Source: Ancylostoma caninum (Eukaryota > Nematoda > Chromadorea > Rhabditida > Ancylostomatidae). From it: a stretch of DNA of 64,000 nt. Below are positions 1-12,520 of the stretch, one piece after another. The notes beneath the pieces are model-generated. The model ran no database searches. It was not told the origin of the DNA and saw only the letters and a list, made by a program, of their open reading frames with translations. The stretch lies in assembly GCA_037903475.1 (NCBI GenBank), contig JBAJFG010000621.1, positions 1,178,001-1,242,000 of the forward strand, in the 5' to 3' direction. The position numbers and the translations under genes are program-made. How positions within the stretch are numbered: position 1 is the first letter of the stretch; the number at the start of each line of letters is the position of its first letter.

Positions 1-115
1 ACGCAAAAATGGGCGCGGTCGTCAATGGGTTAAGGAATTGTCATTGTTATTATCATGGAATTATACATATCTTCTCTAATCCCTTATCGAAACTGTACAT
101 AAAACAGCATCAAAC

Positions 116-1565
116 CTCAGCCATGTAGAGCTGATTTCGTCCTCCAACACCTTCGAGCATGCGATACTTCTCGCTGAGCGAAAACGTGCGGCATGCCGGC
201 ACTACTCTGCAATTAAAGCATCTATAAGCCAAAGAGGCCACTATTTTTCCTCGATGTTCAAAGCACACAAAGCGAGCGTACTTCCTGACTCGAGCCCGTT
301 TACTGAGTAGCATTGCATTTCCGATAGCAGCGTCGACTTCAGTGTGATTGTTCTGAAACTAGTCTTCTCAAAGTTTGAATTACTGCAGAGCCAGATAGCA
401 AACACAGGACCTGCTATTTGCTGATTTTATTGATTTTCAGTGGAAAACAGGACGAGTGGATGAATGAATTACTGGACGGGCGAATAAATGAATGAATGAA
501 TCAATGAATGGTGTCGAATATTATCAACTGGAAGAAAAGGCAGTGAAAAATACCTCTGGTTGCTCGACAATCACAAAACTCGAGTTGATGAGCATAGTGA
601 CGTCCGTTTCGTTGACGACATCGCCCTCGATACCACCTAGGAGTAGGATAGATTGAATGCCATAGAATCCCGGTTCAAAATAAGACTAGAGAAGAGAGAT
701 TTTTATTGGATAGAAACATTTTCTTACCTTTCATTCGTCACAATGTGTCAAAATTTCTCTTTAAGTCACGTGTTCTTTTGTCAAAAAATCAAATGACTGC
801 CATCCGTGACGATGGCCCTTCATTTCATGCCTTTTCTTGTAGAATGAGGATCACTGGTAACATATCCATGCTATGAAACAACAAATAGTTTCCATGGCAG
901 AGCAGAAATTTGCTATTTACACGAAATCATTGTGGGAGAGAGTGTCCAGCTCTCTCCTTGTACCCAGATTGTAGCATTATCACTGCTATGGACTCAGGAG
1001 AATGCAAATCCACGATTAAGACATGCGCGCTCATGCAAAATACGCTTTTTTAAATCAATAGTTCTATAATAGCAATAGTCTATCCATGCAAAACCAACGC
1101 ATGGATATGTATGGCTTTTGCATGGGCTTTGCATGAGTTTTGCATGAGTATGCATGGTTTTTGGTGCGTTCTGTATCGAATTTTCATCGGATTTCTGGTG
1201 ACGCATGGGTTGTGCATGAGTATGGATGGGTTTTGCATGGATTTGCTGGTATAAAACTATTGATTAAAAGATTGCATGTCCTAATCGTGGGATTTGCATC
1301 ATTCAACACGGTTTTTAAGTTTCCTGAAGGAGAAGATAAGCAAAATCTTGAAAATAGGATAAACTGTACTTCTCTTCTACTTGTAATCGGGCCGAAAACG
1401 GTGAAAGAAAAAGAAAGAAAAGTTGCCTTAAATAAAACACATCACACAAAATTAAAATATTGGATAATTACCTATCAGCTGCTCCTCACTGCCCGGACTG
1501 GTCTCACCGATCACGTGAACCAAGAAGGAGAGAAGGAGCAGAAGCGTTTGATTGGTGCTTAACAT
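116..1565 (-). CDS. 5' part of an unidentified secreted or membrane protein gene, running off the left edge
   Basis: Three exons are visible on the minus strand. The first (1565-1508) begins at an ATG and encodes a hydrophobic leader (MLSTNQTLLLLLSFLVHVIG) ending in phase 1 before GTGAGA. A second (685-554, 44 codons) follows a TCTAG acceptor, ends GAG before GTATTT and contains the segment YFEPGFYGIQSILLLGG. A third (352-116, 79 codons) follows a TTTCAG acceptor, starts in phase 0 with NNHTEVDAAIGN, contains a cluster of four cysteines (CFEH, CFNCR, AC) and ends at a GTTTGA donor. At least one exon between 1508 and 685 is missing, because phases 1 and 0 do not match. The gene continues past position 1. 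I do not recognise the family; a signal peptide followed by an extracellular domain is inference. A MITE at 1002-1298 lies in the intron. Confidence 0.5.
1002..1298. mobile_element. Foldback MITE of about 297 bp with GCATG-rich core
   Basis: The left arm starts ATGCAAATCCACGATTAAG and the right arm is its reverse complement with one extra C (…CTAATCGTGGGATTTGCAT). Complementarity continues through AATCAATAGTTYTATA and TCCATGCAAAAC, so each arm is roughly 70-95 bp. The centre (1095-1228) is a degenerate run of TTTTGCATG / GCATGAGT units. No clear target duplication was seen. It lies in an intron of the minus-strand gene above. Confidence 0.75.
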
Positions 1566-4500
1566 TCTGTAAGAGTAGGCCAAGCGTACAATTCTATCCG
1601 TGAAACATTGTCCTTCAATAAACGATGGGAATAATGCAAGAAGCAGGAAATAATTGCGAAAAATTAGGCAAAACAGTTTTTTAAGGACTAAATCAAGCGA
1701 CAGAAGCTGAAGGCCTAATCTGTCCAGTAGTTAGGACATTAAACATAGGACATCAGCTGTTGAAGGGCGGGCTAACCATTGTTGTGTCTGTCGCCACGGT
1801 GACGATTCCTAACGCTTGCATAAGATTGTGAAGTTTTTCCTAAGAAACCAAAACAGTGCGCGTAATCACGCAAACGCAAAGCACAGCTAATGCTAGATCG
1901 CTAAAATAATCACTAGTTTAACTTTTGTGACGGCAAATTATGGGGCAGAGCAGCGATAAGGAAGGTTTTCTGAAGGTTTGCTGCTCAACTTTTCAGGGGC
2001 GGAGGGACGAGAAGGCAGATAGCAGGGTTTGGTAGCACAGAAATGATGGGGCGAATTGTAAGAATACGTCAGGAAGTGTAAAATATAATATAACCGAAGG
2101 TTTCTTCAACACGAAATGACCTACGAACAATTGAATTGAGCAGCAACGGAGGGCGTAAGTGGAGAGAAAGCCTTGTATGGGACTTACAGGTTCACTACAC
2201 TCTTCCTATTCGTTTCTATGGAAGAAAATTTCTGAAGTTCTATTATTAAGTGCACGCTATGCGCATTACCACACAACCAGTGCAAGTGCAGGAGTTGATA
2301 GCCAGGGTGGGCGTGGGAGAAATGTGGCAACCTTGCCACTCCGTGGACTTACATAGATGGAATGATAGAACTACCAAAATCATTAATGCTTATACCAAAT
2401 AATCTTTAGTAAGTGTTTTCTCAAATAATAATAATAACGAACGATAAAAACGCTCCTGCACTATGTTTATCTCTCCCATAAAATGACTCCAATGGAATGA
2501 ATCGGTGACCCATCCTCGCAGAAGGAGCTCCCCTTTCCCGCGTCCGCCACTTCACTACTTTTTCTAAGGTGAAAAGGACAGCAACGTCTTCGATTAAGAA
2601 AGTGACAAAAGATAAGGTGATTGGCGTGAATTAATCCTATTCTTGGCATGCCCCACACATTCGACGTCATCTAGGAATCGTAGATGCATTGAATGTGTAT
2701 GCCTTTTACAGTGATATGCGGTGGGGGGGGGGGTGGCATCCGATGTACCGAATGAGCTCTTCATCCTCTCGTATTCCTCTAGTATCAATTCACCAACCCA
2801 TTTGAAATAGTTGGCTCGAAGTGGGGATCGAACTGTCGGTGATGTGCGTTGCAGAGGTAATACTATTGGTTTCGATGGCTTCTTGCCGAAACTAATAACA
2901 TCACCTCTCAACGACAGAGTATTATGTTCTGCGACTTTATTTTCTTAATTTCTCTTTGTCTAGAAAATATGTGAAGTAAAATAAGGCCACCATGAAGTTA
3001 ATACAACATAACCACTGTTTGCGTAGGTGAACCAGCAAAATTAGTGCTAGGAGACAATACAGTTCAAGCACTCCGTTTATCGCGTGCACATAAGGATAAC
3101 TGCAAAAGAAGCGATACAGGCCGATTAGGAAACAACAGCATTCCATTTGATGCTTATAAAAAAAGAAGCGATAATTCAGTTGACCTACATATTTCGCTTC
3201 TCTCCATCAAACTATGATATAATACCCACGCTAACCTCTTTAAAAAGAACACTCATCCCGTTGCGTTTCTTCTTTGCATTCTTACGAATCTGCTTGGATT
3301 TTCGGTGCACTGCACCATAGCAGATTTATAGGAATTTAACGAAAAGAGCGCAATTTTACGTACCGAATGATCCTTTTTTAACAGGAGTTAGCTCCAGTAC
3401 TATAAAATTGAGTTAGCGCGGGTACTATAAGACTGAGTGTATGCGAAAGCTTTGCACGGTAATCGCTGGGTCTTATTTCTCAGAGATAAATGGCATGTTG
3501 TAGAAAATACTATGCGATCAGCTAGACCTAGTCCTTGGCCTCTTGTTTTGCATGAAGAGAGCAGTTATTAGCGCTATTATTTTCCTAGAGTTTTCCAAAT
3601 CTAGAGAGTATCAGAATGTCTCCTCTAAAAAACGAGTTTTGCATACTGTTAAATTATGTGAGATTCCGTCGCGTTAAGGAAGAAATCGAGAACATAAATA
3701 AAATCGTAGAAGAAGAACAAGAAATAGGAAAAATACTTGAGCAATGGAGAGAAAATGACAAATCGATACAAATCATTGAGAAAACGATGATTCTAAGCAG
3801 CGAAACAGGAAATATAAGAAACTGTTATAAGATATACTAGATGCTAATAGTAATGATATAGCACTGCAAATCAATTAAGATTTATTATGAGAAATTTTAA
3901 TGGTGGGAGAAAAAGTGAGATGCCCTCGAAAACGTGAGCAATTTCCAAAATAATGTTCGCTTGGAACCAGTCATGAATCTGAATATTGATACTAATTTGA
4001 GAAATGGTAATGAATTAAAAGTTAAATAGAGAACAACGGAAAAATGTTACTTAGCGTTAAGATGATTCTGTAAAAATTTGTTGCTCTTTCTGTGACATGA
4101 AGCGGGGGAGGGAGTTTATCCTAGGATCGGTTTCTGTGATACGCTTCATCAAATAAGACGGTTGGAGAGACACTGGGAAAACAAAACGTGGGAAATTTCT
4201 TGGTCTCAGTCAGGAGAGTGTAACAGTAACATAAATTGGGCACGACAGCTCAGTTATAGCTGCCGTTGAAGATGGCCATAAATGGTGAACATTGTGGTCT
4301 GATATGAAAGAGAACAGTTCATAGCAATGCCTATTAAGTGGAAAATTATAGTCAACGTTTTCCGTGCCACTCTCTGACTTCTCAAAACCCTCTCAAACGT
4401 CCACACTATCTCGTTTGATGAATCTGCCAGCGTTTTGAAGCGACAAGATAGCATGTGCTTGTGAATATTATATATTGCAGTTTTCGGGCATTTTATTTGG

Positions 4501-5687
4501 TAAATGAATGAGTCAATGATATTACTAGTCCGTCATAGTGCTGTTCAAATATAATTTTTGAGAGATTGGTGGCCAGAGGAAGCGGAGGAACATACAATCA
4601 TCATAGTCGTCATTTGGAAAATTGGAGAATTTGGAAGAAGTGGAAAAACTAGCGACCTTTCGTCCTCGCTTAGCATGAGATAACCGCATAATGACGTTCT
4701 CAACATGTCTGCCAAAGAAAATTGTATGTGATTTTGGGTGGGATCGACCGGAACTACCCCGAACCACCCAGGGAACTGTGAAGGAAGAAGAGATCCTTTC
4801 TGATTAGAAGTAGTTTTTATTTAGATCGTTTTCGTGCCATAAAATTTTCGACAGAAAACTCCGCAGTGAACATGTGGTGCCGCGACAGCTTTCTTTACAA
4901 GGAAATCCATAAAACCCGTACTGTAAAAATAGACATAACGTCCGTCATTGACACGTCTCGTGGGCGGTAACTTTCAAAAAAAAAAGAAGAGAATAGATGC
5001 TGATAACGTTGAAGAATCTAGAAGTACACAAGAATTGAAGAAGTAATCAAAAGGAAATAAAGATATCTACTTCTCCATCTTCTCTTTTTTTAGTGAGTGG
5101 AGCTTTTGAGATCGGCATTCCAAGCGTGCTTACGCCTCTGTAGTGATTCTATCTTCCATATTTCTTAGTTAAGCCAACAAATTGCGGCTGTACAAATTCA
5201 AGAAACTAAAATCCTACTATTTTTATGGAAAAGAGATTGAAGAGAACAGAAACAAGGGCATGGAGAAAGAGAAAAGAAGTATCTCTTCAGTGCTGGGCAG
5301 GACAGGAAGAGGATGAGAAATGAAGACATTCCCGTGGCTGTCCATTGTCCTTTAAACGGTTTCACGTCAGAAACCGGTTCATGGTTGAATTTTTCAGAAA
5401 AAAAAGAGTGTTATTGAGAAATGGGGTGTGAACTGAGGCTTGAGCGAATAATAATGGATAAACAAATAGGGGAAAAGGCAAAGGTAACGGCAGAGAATGG
5501 GCAATATCAGTTGGTAGGAGGCCTGGCACATTCATCAACGCTTTCAAAGTTTACTCAGCAGTCTAGGTAGATTATCAAATGACGCGCGGTGAGTCAGCCG
5601 CGAGCAGAAATGTGTCTCCAGCTGATAAATGAAGAACAGCAACGAAACGCGATCGATCCGCAGCCGGCCGAGCGGTTGCAAAAGTCT
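1566..5687. other. Non-coding stretch without supported genes
   Basis: Reading both strands I found no exon chain with consistent splice sites. Short open frames exist (for example 3616-3840 plus, lysine/glutamate rich, and 2594-2911 minus) but they lack signal peptides, homology I can name or codon-like composition. A poly-G run lies near 2722. The minus strand around 2830-2860 contains AGTTCGATCCC, similar to a tRNA B box, and could be a tRNA-derived repeat. Nothing else stands out. Confidence 0.4.
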
Positions 5688-5704
5688 CGCTCCCGGGTGG
5701 GCTC

Positions 5705-5740
<36 letters not shown>

Positions 5741-5760
5741 GCCGATTGCGCCACGGAAGC
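5688..5760 (-). tRNA. tRNA-Asn (anticodon GTT)
   Basis: A 73-nt cloverleaf reads on the minus strand. Acceptor arms GCTTCCG and CGGGAGC pair with one G-T wobble, with G as discriminator. The D arm pairs GCGC with GCGC. The anticodon stem TTCGG/CCGAA encloses loop CTGTTAA, giving anticodon GTT (Asn). The T arm is GGTGG-TTCGAGC-CCACC. No intron and no CCA are encoded, as expected for a nuclear eukaryotic tRNA. Confidence 0.95.
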
Positions 5761-8411
5761 ACGATGGCGTCGGCCAGGAAGCGTCTGACAACTGATGTGA
5801 CGGCGATTGCGGCGCGAAATGCATGCGGCCGCGGCTCGAACTATGCAATATGGAAGCGTTCTAACATGACGGCGACCGGTTGCGAGCAAACAGAAAAAAG
5901 ATCGTTGTCGTCTCGTCGCCGAGCGCCGCCGCGTCCGGTCAATGGAACCGGCAGCCGATCGAGCACCAGAAAGCGCGGGAGTTCTGGCACATTGAGGCCC
6001 GCGGACCGCTGACTCATCGAGTGCAGTTACCCGAAGACGCCGACAAATTCATCGCAGTGCTGGTAAAAATTCGCGGCAAAAAGCGTTGAGAACCTGTCCA
6101 TCTCGGCGCGATCGCATGGTTATGAGTGTGTCCACGAGACTGATTTTCAATAGTTTTTCTAAACTCACAGTATGACACACACACAAACCCGGCTTTGGAA
6201 ATCGAAAATAGGGATTTGTGCACAGGACTTGCAAAGGATCAGAATAAACATGTTTGCGAATCTCATTAGTGCAGGTAAACCTCTTGTGAATGTGCCAAAA
6301 ATTCCATCTTTCCGAAGTGATAAAGTTTTTTTTTTCTTTTGAAAGGAATTGCATAATAATGACTACTGGGGCGGGCGCGTTATACCTGGAATGGGAGTGC
6401 GGCCATGCTTTACGACTGGTCGGTTCACCCAATCGGCCAGTTGTTGCGCTCGTAAGCAACGCTTACTCCTGTATAACGCTCCAGACCCTGACTAGTGTGC
6501 GAAATGTTTAGAATACAATTTACTTCACGGTAGACGTTTTTGCTTTATTTTTATTTGTATACTATTTTGGATATGATTTACCGCTCGGAACGTGTCAGAA
6601 ACAAAGTCGTCATTACCCTCAGAATGAAGCAAAATTCCATTGATGAGGTGAGCTCCGTCATAATCTTCGTTACGGTGTGGTTAGAGACCAAAAACCAATC
6701 ATTCCGGCTACAACCCAACGTTTATCCTTCCCGAAGTATATAGGCAAATTCGTTTGCTCGATATCGTGATTTCGCTGAGGAATATTGTTGTGATGTAGCA
6801 GTACTTACCATGGATAGGAAGATGTGAGATTGCTGATGCATGGAGTCACAAAATCACTTGGAGAGTGGTCACATTGAAGTGAAAAAATTTTTTGGAAGGG
6901 AATCATTTCACTGCTGAGTGACAATTGAGCATTGCTATAACAAAACACTATTGCTCTTGTCCGGATTGTAACTGGGAACCACTTCCTAGCAATTAATTTC
7001 CTTTTTGGACTGCAAGCCAACTACTCCGAGAGCGGCGTCTTCTATCGATGGGACAGGAAGTCTTTCATGATTTTCATTGAACTGAGATTGTAGTGCCTAC
7101 TCATCGGCGTGTCTAACGCACTATAAGTGGCTTCTGCGATAAGATCTCTATTCAATAATCGTTCGGATGTACATATTTAGCAGTGAAAGAGCAGTTAAAG
7201 AGGAGATCTTGAACAAAGCTCAGAAAGAATTTAAAATTAAATCGAAACAGGGTTAAGCGTGATGATGATAAAAAATTGACCCTATATGACCCCACCCCTC
7301 TCAGCCGCCAAAATACGACCCCACCTCTCTCGCACACACAAAAATACGACCCCACCTCTCTCGCACACAAATTCTCAAATGAAATGAGAAACGAGAAGGA
7401 AAATGCTGACACTAGGGGAGCACAAGTGACGCGATCGTTTGAACATTAAATCCAAACGTTACGGGAGTTGCCACAGGATACACCGTCAACGGTTCGATCC
7501 CCTCTCCATCCAAAAATTTTGCAAAAAGTTGAAGTTTACGTGGTTGTCGAACATCGCTCTGGAAGAGTGAGTTCAGACTTTCTCAAGCAACTTGCTTCAA
7601 ATTTGTCACAAAAAGTTTCGATATACTTCACCTACAAAGTCTAGGGTCTAAAAACATTAGAGGAATTAAAAATAAAACTAAAGAACTAAAGGGATTAATT
7701 GAAGGGCATTACAGTGTTCTCCCAACTGTACCCGTAAAAACGCAGGGAATTTCTTCGTTTAGACTCCTTGGTTTTGGTCTTTGAACATGAGCGTGTTCCA
7801 GTAATTGATGACCTTATAGTGTTCCACCACACCTGCCATGAGATTAACGATTTATTTATAAACCAACGTAATATTCCAAGACAACGTTTTCGTAGAAGGC
7901 CTTCAAAATGTCACTTTTATTGCAGCACTCTGTAGTTCATCAACTCTAGAGTTTCTATATGAGTTCTGGTCAAGAAGAGCCCTTATTCAGGGACGCATTC
8001 TCCGCCCACATATCAACCTGAATGTAGGAAGTGGGGAGCGATGGAAGTATTTCTAAGATCTTCCTGTAGCTTCAGCAGTCTTTGTTATCCTCTAATCTAA
8101 AATATCAAGAAACAAATTGTCTTTGTCGCATAGTTTTTAGGAGTCAACCTCTATATATGTGTTTATTTTCCCACGTGTCAGCTGACTACTGCTATTCTCA
8201 TAATTTCCAGAAGTGTTGAATCAGCCCTCCCTGCCAGGACCGCTCAGGCTTTCATTTGAAGTCGCTATCATGGATGCATTTGGGCGATTGCATTGAAACG
8301 CTATTAAGAGGCCGTCTGACCAAATGCCACGCGAGTGCGAAGAGCATTTTTGGGTCGGAAGCACCAAAAAAGCACTCGACCACCAACAGCGACTCCCTTG
8401 ACTTGATAGCT
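5761..8411. other. Intergenic stretch: GC-rich patch and a short tandem repeat
   Basis: Positions 5761-6090 are clearly richer in G+C than the surroundings and contain overlapping open frames on the plus strand (one ends at 6089 with RVQLPEDADKFIAVLVKIRG); an exon of an unknown gene is possible but no flanking exons were found. Positions 7283-7370 hold about three copies of a 28-31-bp unit containing AATACGACCCCACCTCTCTC. The remainder shows nothing I can support. Confidence 0.35.
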
Positions 8412-11400
8412 ATGGCAAATACTGCTGTTTTATTCGCTTTTCTCTCCTTCTGCCTGCGCCCAGAATCAGTAGGTGAGTTGTGCATTTTATTGCGGACGAG
8501 CTGACGAACCGATCCATTATCAGAACATTAGTTCAACGCCCTAGGATGCACTGAGTATTCCTCAAAGATCCATGAAATCTTCGCGAAGATCTTCGATGGC
8601 TACAATAGGCACATTCGGCCGGTTCGCAACTTGTCAACAACCACTGTAGTATACATGGACAACGGATTGAGATCGATTATAAACACTGTACGTTGTTTTC
8701 CGACTTTTTGGGAATAAAAAAAGTAGCATGGAAAGATGAGGCAATGCCGAAGAGTATGAGAGCTCAAACAAACCACATTTCAGGACGAAGTCCACCAAGT
8801 GCTGGTGCTGAAGGAATGGCTGCGAATGTTCTGGAGAGATGAGTTCTTGACGTGGAATCCAGCCGAGTACGACAATATCACAGAGATTAAAGTGCCGCGT
8901 AGCCTTATTTGGCTTCCAGATGTTATAAGGATTGACGTGTAAGCGTGATTACCTAATAAGTCTTTCTGATATTAGGTTCTCGATCACAGTGAGTGATGCC
9001 GTCATTGCAGATTGGACCAGTCCCAGTTAATGGAAGATGATCGCAGCTTTGTCCTCCTTGACCACACCGGGTTTATTCGACATTCAGTGGATCATGTGCT
9101 GAGGGTGTTCTGCGATTACAAAATCACCATGTAAGATTTCATAACCCGGAATTGGACTGATATTCCAAAAAGGTCTTCTATGTGTTCATATCTTCCCTCG
9201 CGAGGACATACTAACATAGTACAATACTTCTTTATCATGCTCAGAAAATTGCTGCGGTTCACTGGAATGAAAAACTTGCAGGTTCCCATTTGACCATCAG
9301 AATTGCACGATTCATTATGAGCCGTGGCATTCCACTCAGAAGGAGGTGTTTATCGAAGTGCATCCGGAAGCAGATATCAACAACTATCGACCAAGCAACG
9401 GTGAGAAGAACGGTGTCTGCTCCGCAACACCGGAGGCTTGCCGCTGAATCTGCCTAAAGAACAGTAGTATGCAAATTTATCTGTGATTTTGTTACTTATA
9501 TCATAACAGACGAATTCGAGACGATGAATAAGACAACGTGATGCCTGGGAAGCGGCATTTGGCTAATACTACCCAGGCAGCATCCTCTAGAATTCGTCGC
9601 CTGCTCGCCTCCCTCTTTTCCGTTTATATTCTCTCCGCCTGATGTAATTGACGTCTTTCATCTTTTTAATTCCATCTCTACGTGAAGCGATATCTAATTG
9701 TGTGGAAAAACGTCCCTCCTACACAGTAATTGTCTCGATTCAAAAATGGCGCGGTCAATGAGGAAGAAATTGCAGTAAACAAGCTGGGCATCGTATTAAG
9801 TCATCTCACTGAAAAGGACATATAGCTTTCAGTAAAAAAGCAAATGACGAATTGCCCCTATACATTTACGAGAATTGCTGCTGTCCAATTTTTATGGCGC
9901 TTTCCCACAATTTGTTCAATTAATGCGTACAATTTGAGAGTGGTTGTCTTTGAAGAATGAGAGGTTGTGCGTGTTCTGCGTTTTCCACTGCATAAGTTTT
10001 TCTCCAAGAACGAAAACTATATAAGGTATGGGACGGCTAGGAAATTCGCTTTGAAATAATGAACGTAGCTGAGCCGCTTTTCAATTCCTTCCTCGAATGA
10101 ATAGTTGCAAGCACGTCCTGAAAACATTTCATATTTCGTGGTTCTATGCTCGTTCACTTGCACACCTACTTACAATCTTCCGGGTAGAAGTACTTTTTCA
10201 AAGTGCTAGAAGTACTTAAAAGAAAAGGACTTGCAATTTTTGTAAATTTTGAGTGAAATCTAGTGCAATGTTGTTTTTGGAAGTACTAAGACTATCTTCA
10301 GACTCTACGCCTTCTCATTCATACACATCATCTTTCCAACTCCTTTTCCTGGAATTATACATAACTGAAAATCTTCTTTGGATAACTTCCACTTCTCCGG
10401 AAAGATCTTTTATCTGCTCTTACAGAATGGGATTTGATCTCGTACACAGCTCGAACTGGACTCGGATCGTATCCGCCTATCCTTTCACAGTCAACAGCTC
10501 GAGCATACTATGATATCGTCATCAAAAGAAGGTGAGTTTGCGGAAGAGAATTGTCTAGGATCTATAAAAAGTAGAGTTTTGCCGGTCTCAATATGAATAT
10601 ATCTCTTTTCATTTTTCACCTTTTTCACCTTTTTCCACTTTCTAGACCCCACTACTACGTAGCCTGCTTCATGCTTCCTTGCTTCATAATTATGGAGTTG
10701 TCATTGCTCGGTAAGCCGCCTTCATTTGCTACGATAGGGTTCAGGTCTTGGAAAACACTTGTGTCGAATCGCTTCAAGGTCTGTTCTCTCCCTCAAGTGA
10801 CGGCGGCGAACACAACGAGAAAGTGACAATGGGGCTGACTAGTCTACTGTCGATGTCTGTCCTGCTACTGATGATATCGGAAAATTTGCCAAAGACCAAC
10901 GAAGGACTGCCCATTCTAGGCAAGATTTTTGACGGTACTTATGTAGTGTACGGGGCGTTGCAATCAGGATAAAGTTGTGGGTTTGTTCACAAAATAAACA
11001 CATTAATAACGACTTCGTCTCTTTCCAACGGATAGTGTCAATCAGATGAGTTTACAATAAGAGAAGGAATTTGTACAGGACTGTCTATAGGAAGTCAAAA
11101 TATTACCAGTGAACAAATTACACGGAAGACCTTTGGTTCTGTGACATGACAAAGCATCTTTAACTTTTTTTGTGTTTGTTTGTGGTTGGAATACTCCGAT
11201 CAATGATTAGTCACACCCTCAGACTTTCTTACGCTACTTCTTTGAAGACTCTCAGAACTATTACTCATATACCGGAATCAGTATTACAGAACTAAAGTAA
11301 CTGTCTTGCCAACGCTACTAACTTTGAAGCAACAACAACTGAATAATTAATACTTGGCTCATGTTCAGGATTCTTTGTACTCGTCGAAATCCTCATTGGA

Positions 11401-12232
11401 GCGTTGGCAACCGCAACCACTGTGTATGTGTCTCATCTTCAAAGTACGTATGCACAGGCTCTGCTGTCTTTTCAGGCGCTTACTAGTTTTGGAACTCTTA
11501 CTCTAATAATTGCCTTCAATTTTTTAGTTCTTTTCAGATCTTTCTATCCTCTAATAGTTTAGACCCCAATGTTAACGTCATTGCAGGTGGTTGGCGTCAT
11601 GACAAAAACGTTCCACCATGTCTTATGACATTGGCACGGTTCAAATTCTGTCCTAGTCGTGTCCATAAGAATGATGAACAAGCTGAGTTCTTCAATGAGG
11701 AGTTCCACAACGCAGACGGCATCTTGAAGAGGGTGAGATATCCAATATTTTATTTTTGTCATTTAAATCAGTACATCGGCGCCATAAAAGAACCAATCAA
11801 ATTAACAATTCATTAGACCTGATTTTAAAAAAACTTGTTATTTTTCATAAATACAGGTGAGGGGACGAATTTTTCAAGAGCTCAAATGGAATATTCGTCG
11901 GAATTTTTCAGGACTCCATCACTCGCAGCCAGATTCTTGCACGTATTGGTAACTTCGAACACAATGTACGAGTAATCTCAACCAATCTGCAAAGGTTAGT
12001 CCGACACCAGTAGTACGAGAAGAGTGGAGATTTTCGGAATTACATATTTCTTAGCAATAGGTCCACCTTACAGCTAAATCCATTGGTCTTTAGAAAAGCC
12101 GCCCAAAAGCGCCTTCGCATGCGATGGGTCCGTGTCTGCGAACGCATCGACTCACTATTGCTAGTCGTTTTCCTCACGGCTAACACGACGTTCTTTGTTG
12201 CGATACTCCTCGTCGGATATCTTTCGAATTGA
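8412..12232 (+). CDS. Nicotinic acetylcholine receptor-like cys-loop ligand-gated ion channel subunit
   Basis: Twelve exons: 8412-8472, 8545-8687, 8784-8938, 9011-9130, 9282-9400, 10426-10531, 10646-10710, 10779-10934, 11369-11443, 11587-11732, 11912-11994, 12094-12232. All introns are GT-AG, phases close, and the 1368-nt sum gives 455 aa plus stop. A signal peptide (about 1-18) precedes a ligand-binding domain with loop-D-like WRDEFLTWNP, loop-A-like IWLPDV, and the cys-loop Cys154-Cys168 (13 residues between, containing FPFDHQN). TM1 is about 238-257, TM2 about 272-291 (EKVTMGLTSLLSMSVLLLMI, with Glu270 at the cytoplasmic ring position expected of cation channels), TM3 about 310-332, TM4 431-453. 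The protein ends three residues after TM4. Loop C reads TARAYYDIV and lacks the vicinal cysteine pair, so this is a non-alpha or divergent subunit. An in-frame ATG at 8256 exists, but 8412 directly precedes the leader. Family call is firm; orthologue is not assigned. Confidence 0.93.
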
Positions 12233-12514
12233 ACCTTCTGAACAAAACGTTAAATATTGTTCACAGCTTGTATTACACAATTTTTGTGAAACCCTGATCT
12301 TGTTGGGCAATTGCCACCACTCACTGTTCCGCAACGACTGCTGTCGCAAAGCGGACGGAGTATGTCTAGAGAGATGTGTGAACGCATGAGTGTGGATGAA
12401 AGGATGATAAGTAGTTGATTTCTCCAGGAATCTTCATTTTAAGACAAACAGACACCGAAATGGAAGATTACTGAATGATAGCGCATCAAGGGAAACAAAA
12501 AGAAAAAGTATCTG

Positions 12515-12520
12515 AATAAA
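12515..12520 (+). promoter_or_regulatory. Candidate polyadenylation signal of the receptor gene
   Basis: AATAAA lies 283 bases after the receptor stop codon and is the first perfect hexamer found downstream. Confidence 0.4.

Noticed and set aside
3616..3840. 74-codon Lys/Glu-rich frame
   Set aside because: Composition is that of AT-rich DNA, no leader, no domain, no neighbouring exons.
7283..7370. Short regular repeats that might look like a CRISPR array
   Set aside because: Units are contiguous without spacers, and the genome is eukaryotic; it is a simple tandem repeat.
8256..8411. Upstream in-frame ATG for the receptor
   Set aside because: It would add 52 residues before a clear signal peptide; the start at 8412 is preferred.
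10745..10778. Earlier acceptor for receptor exon 8 (TTCAG at 10744)
   Set aside because: It puts the TM2 exon out of phase with TM1. The acceptor ending at 10778 restores phase and gives the usual TM1-TM2 spacing.
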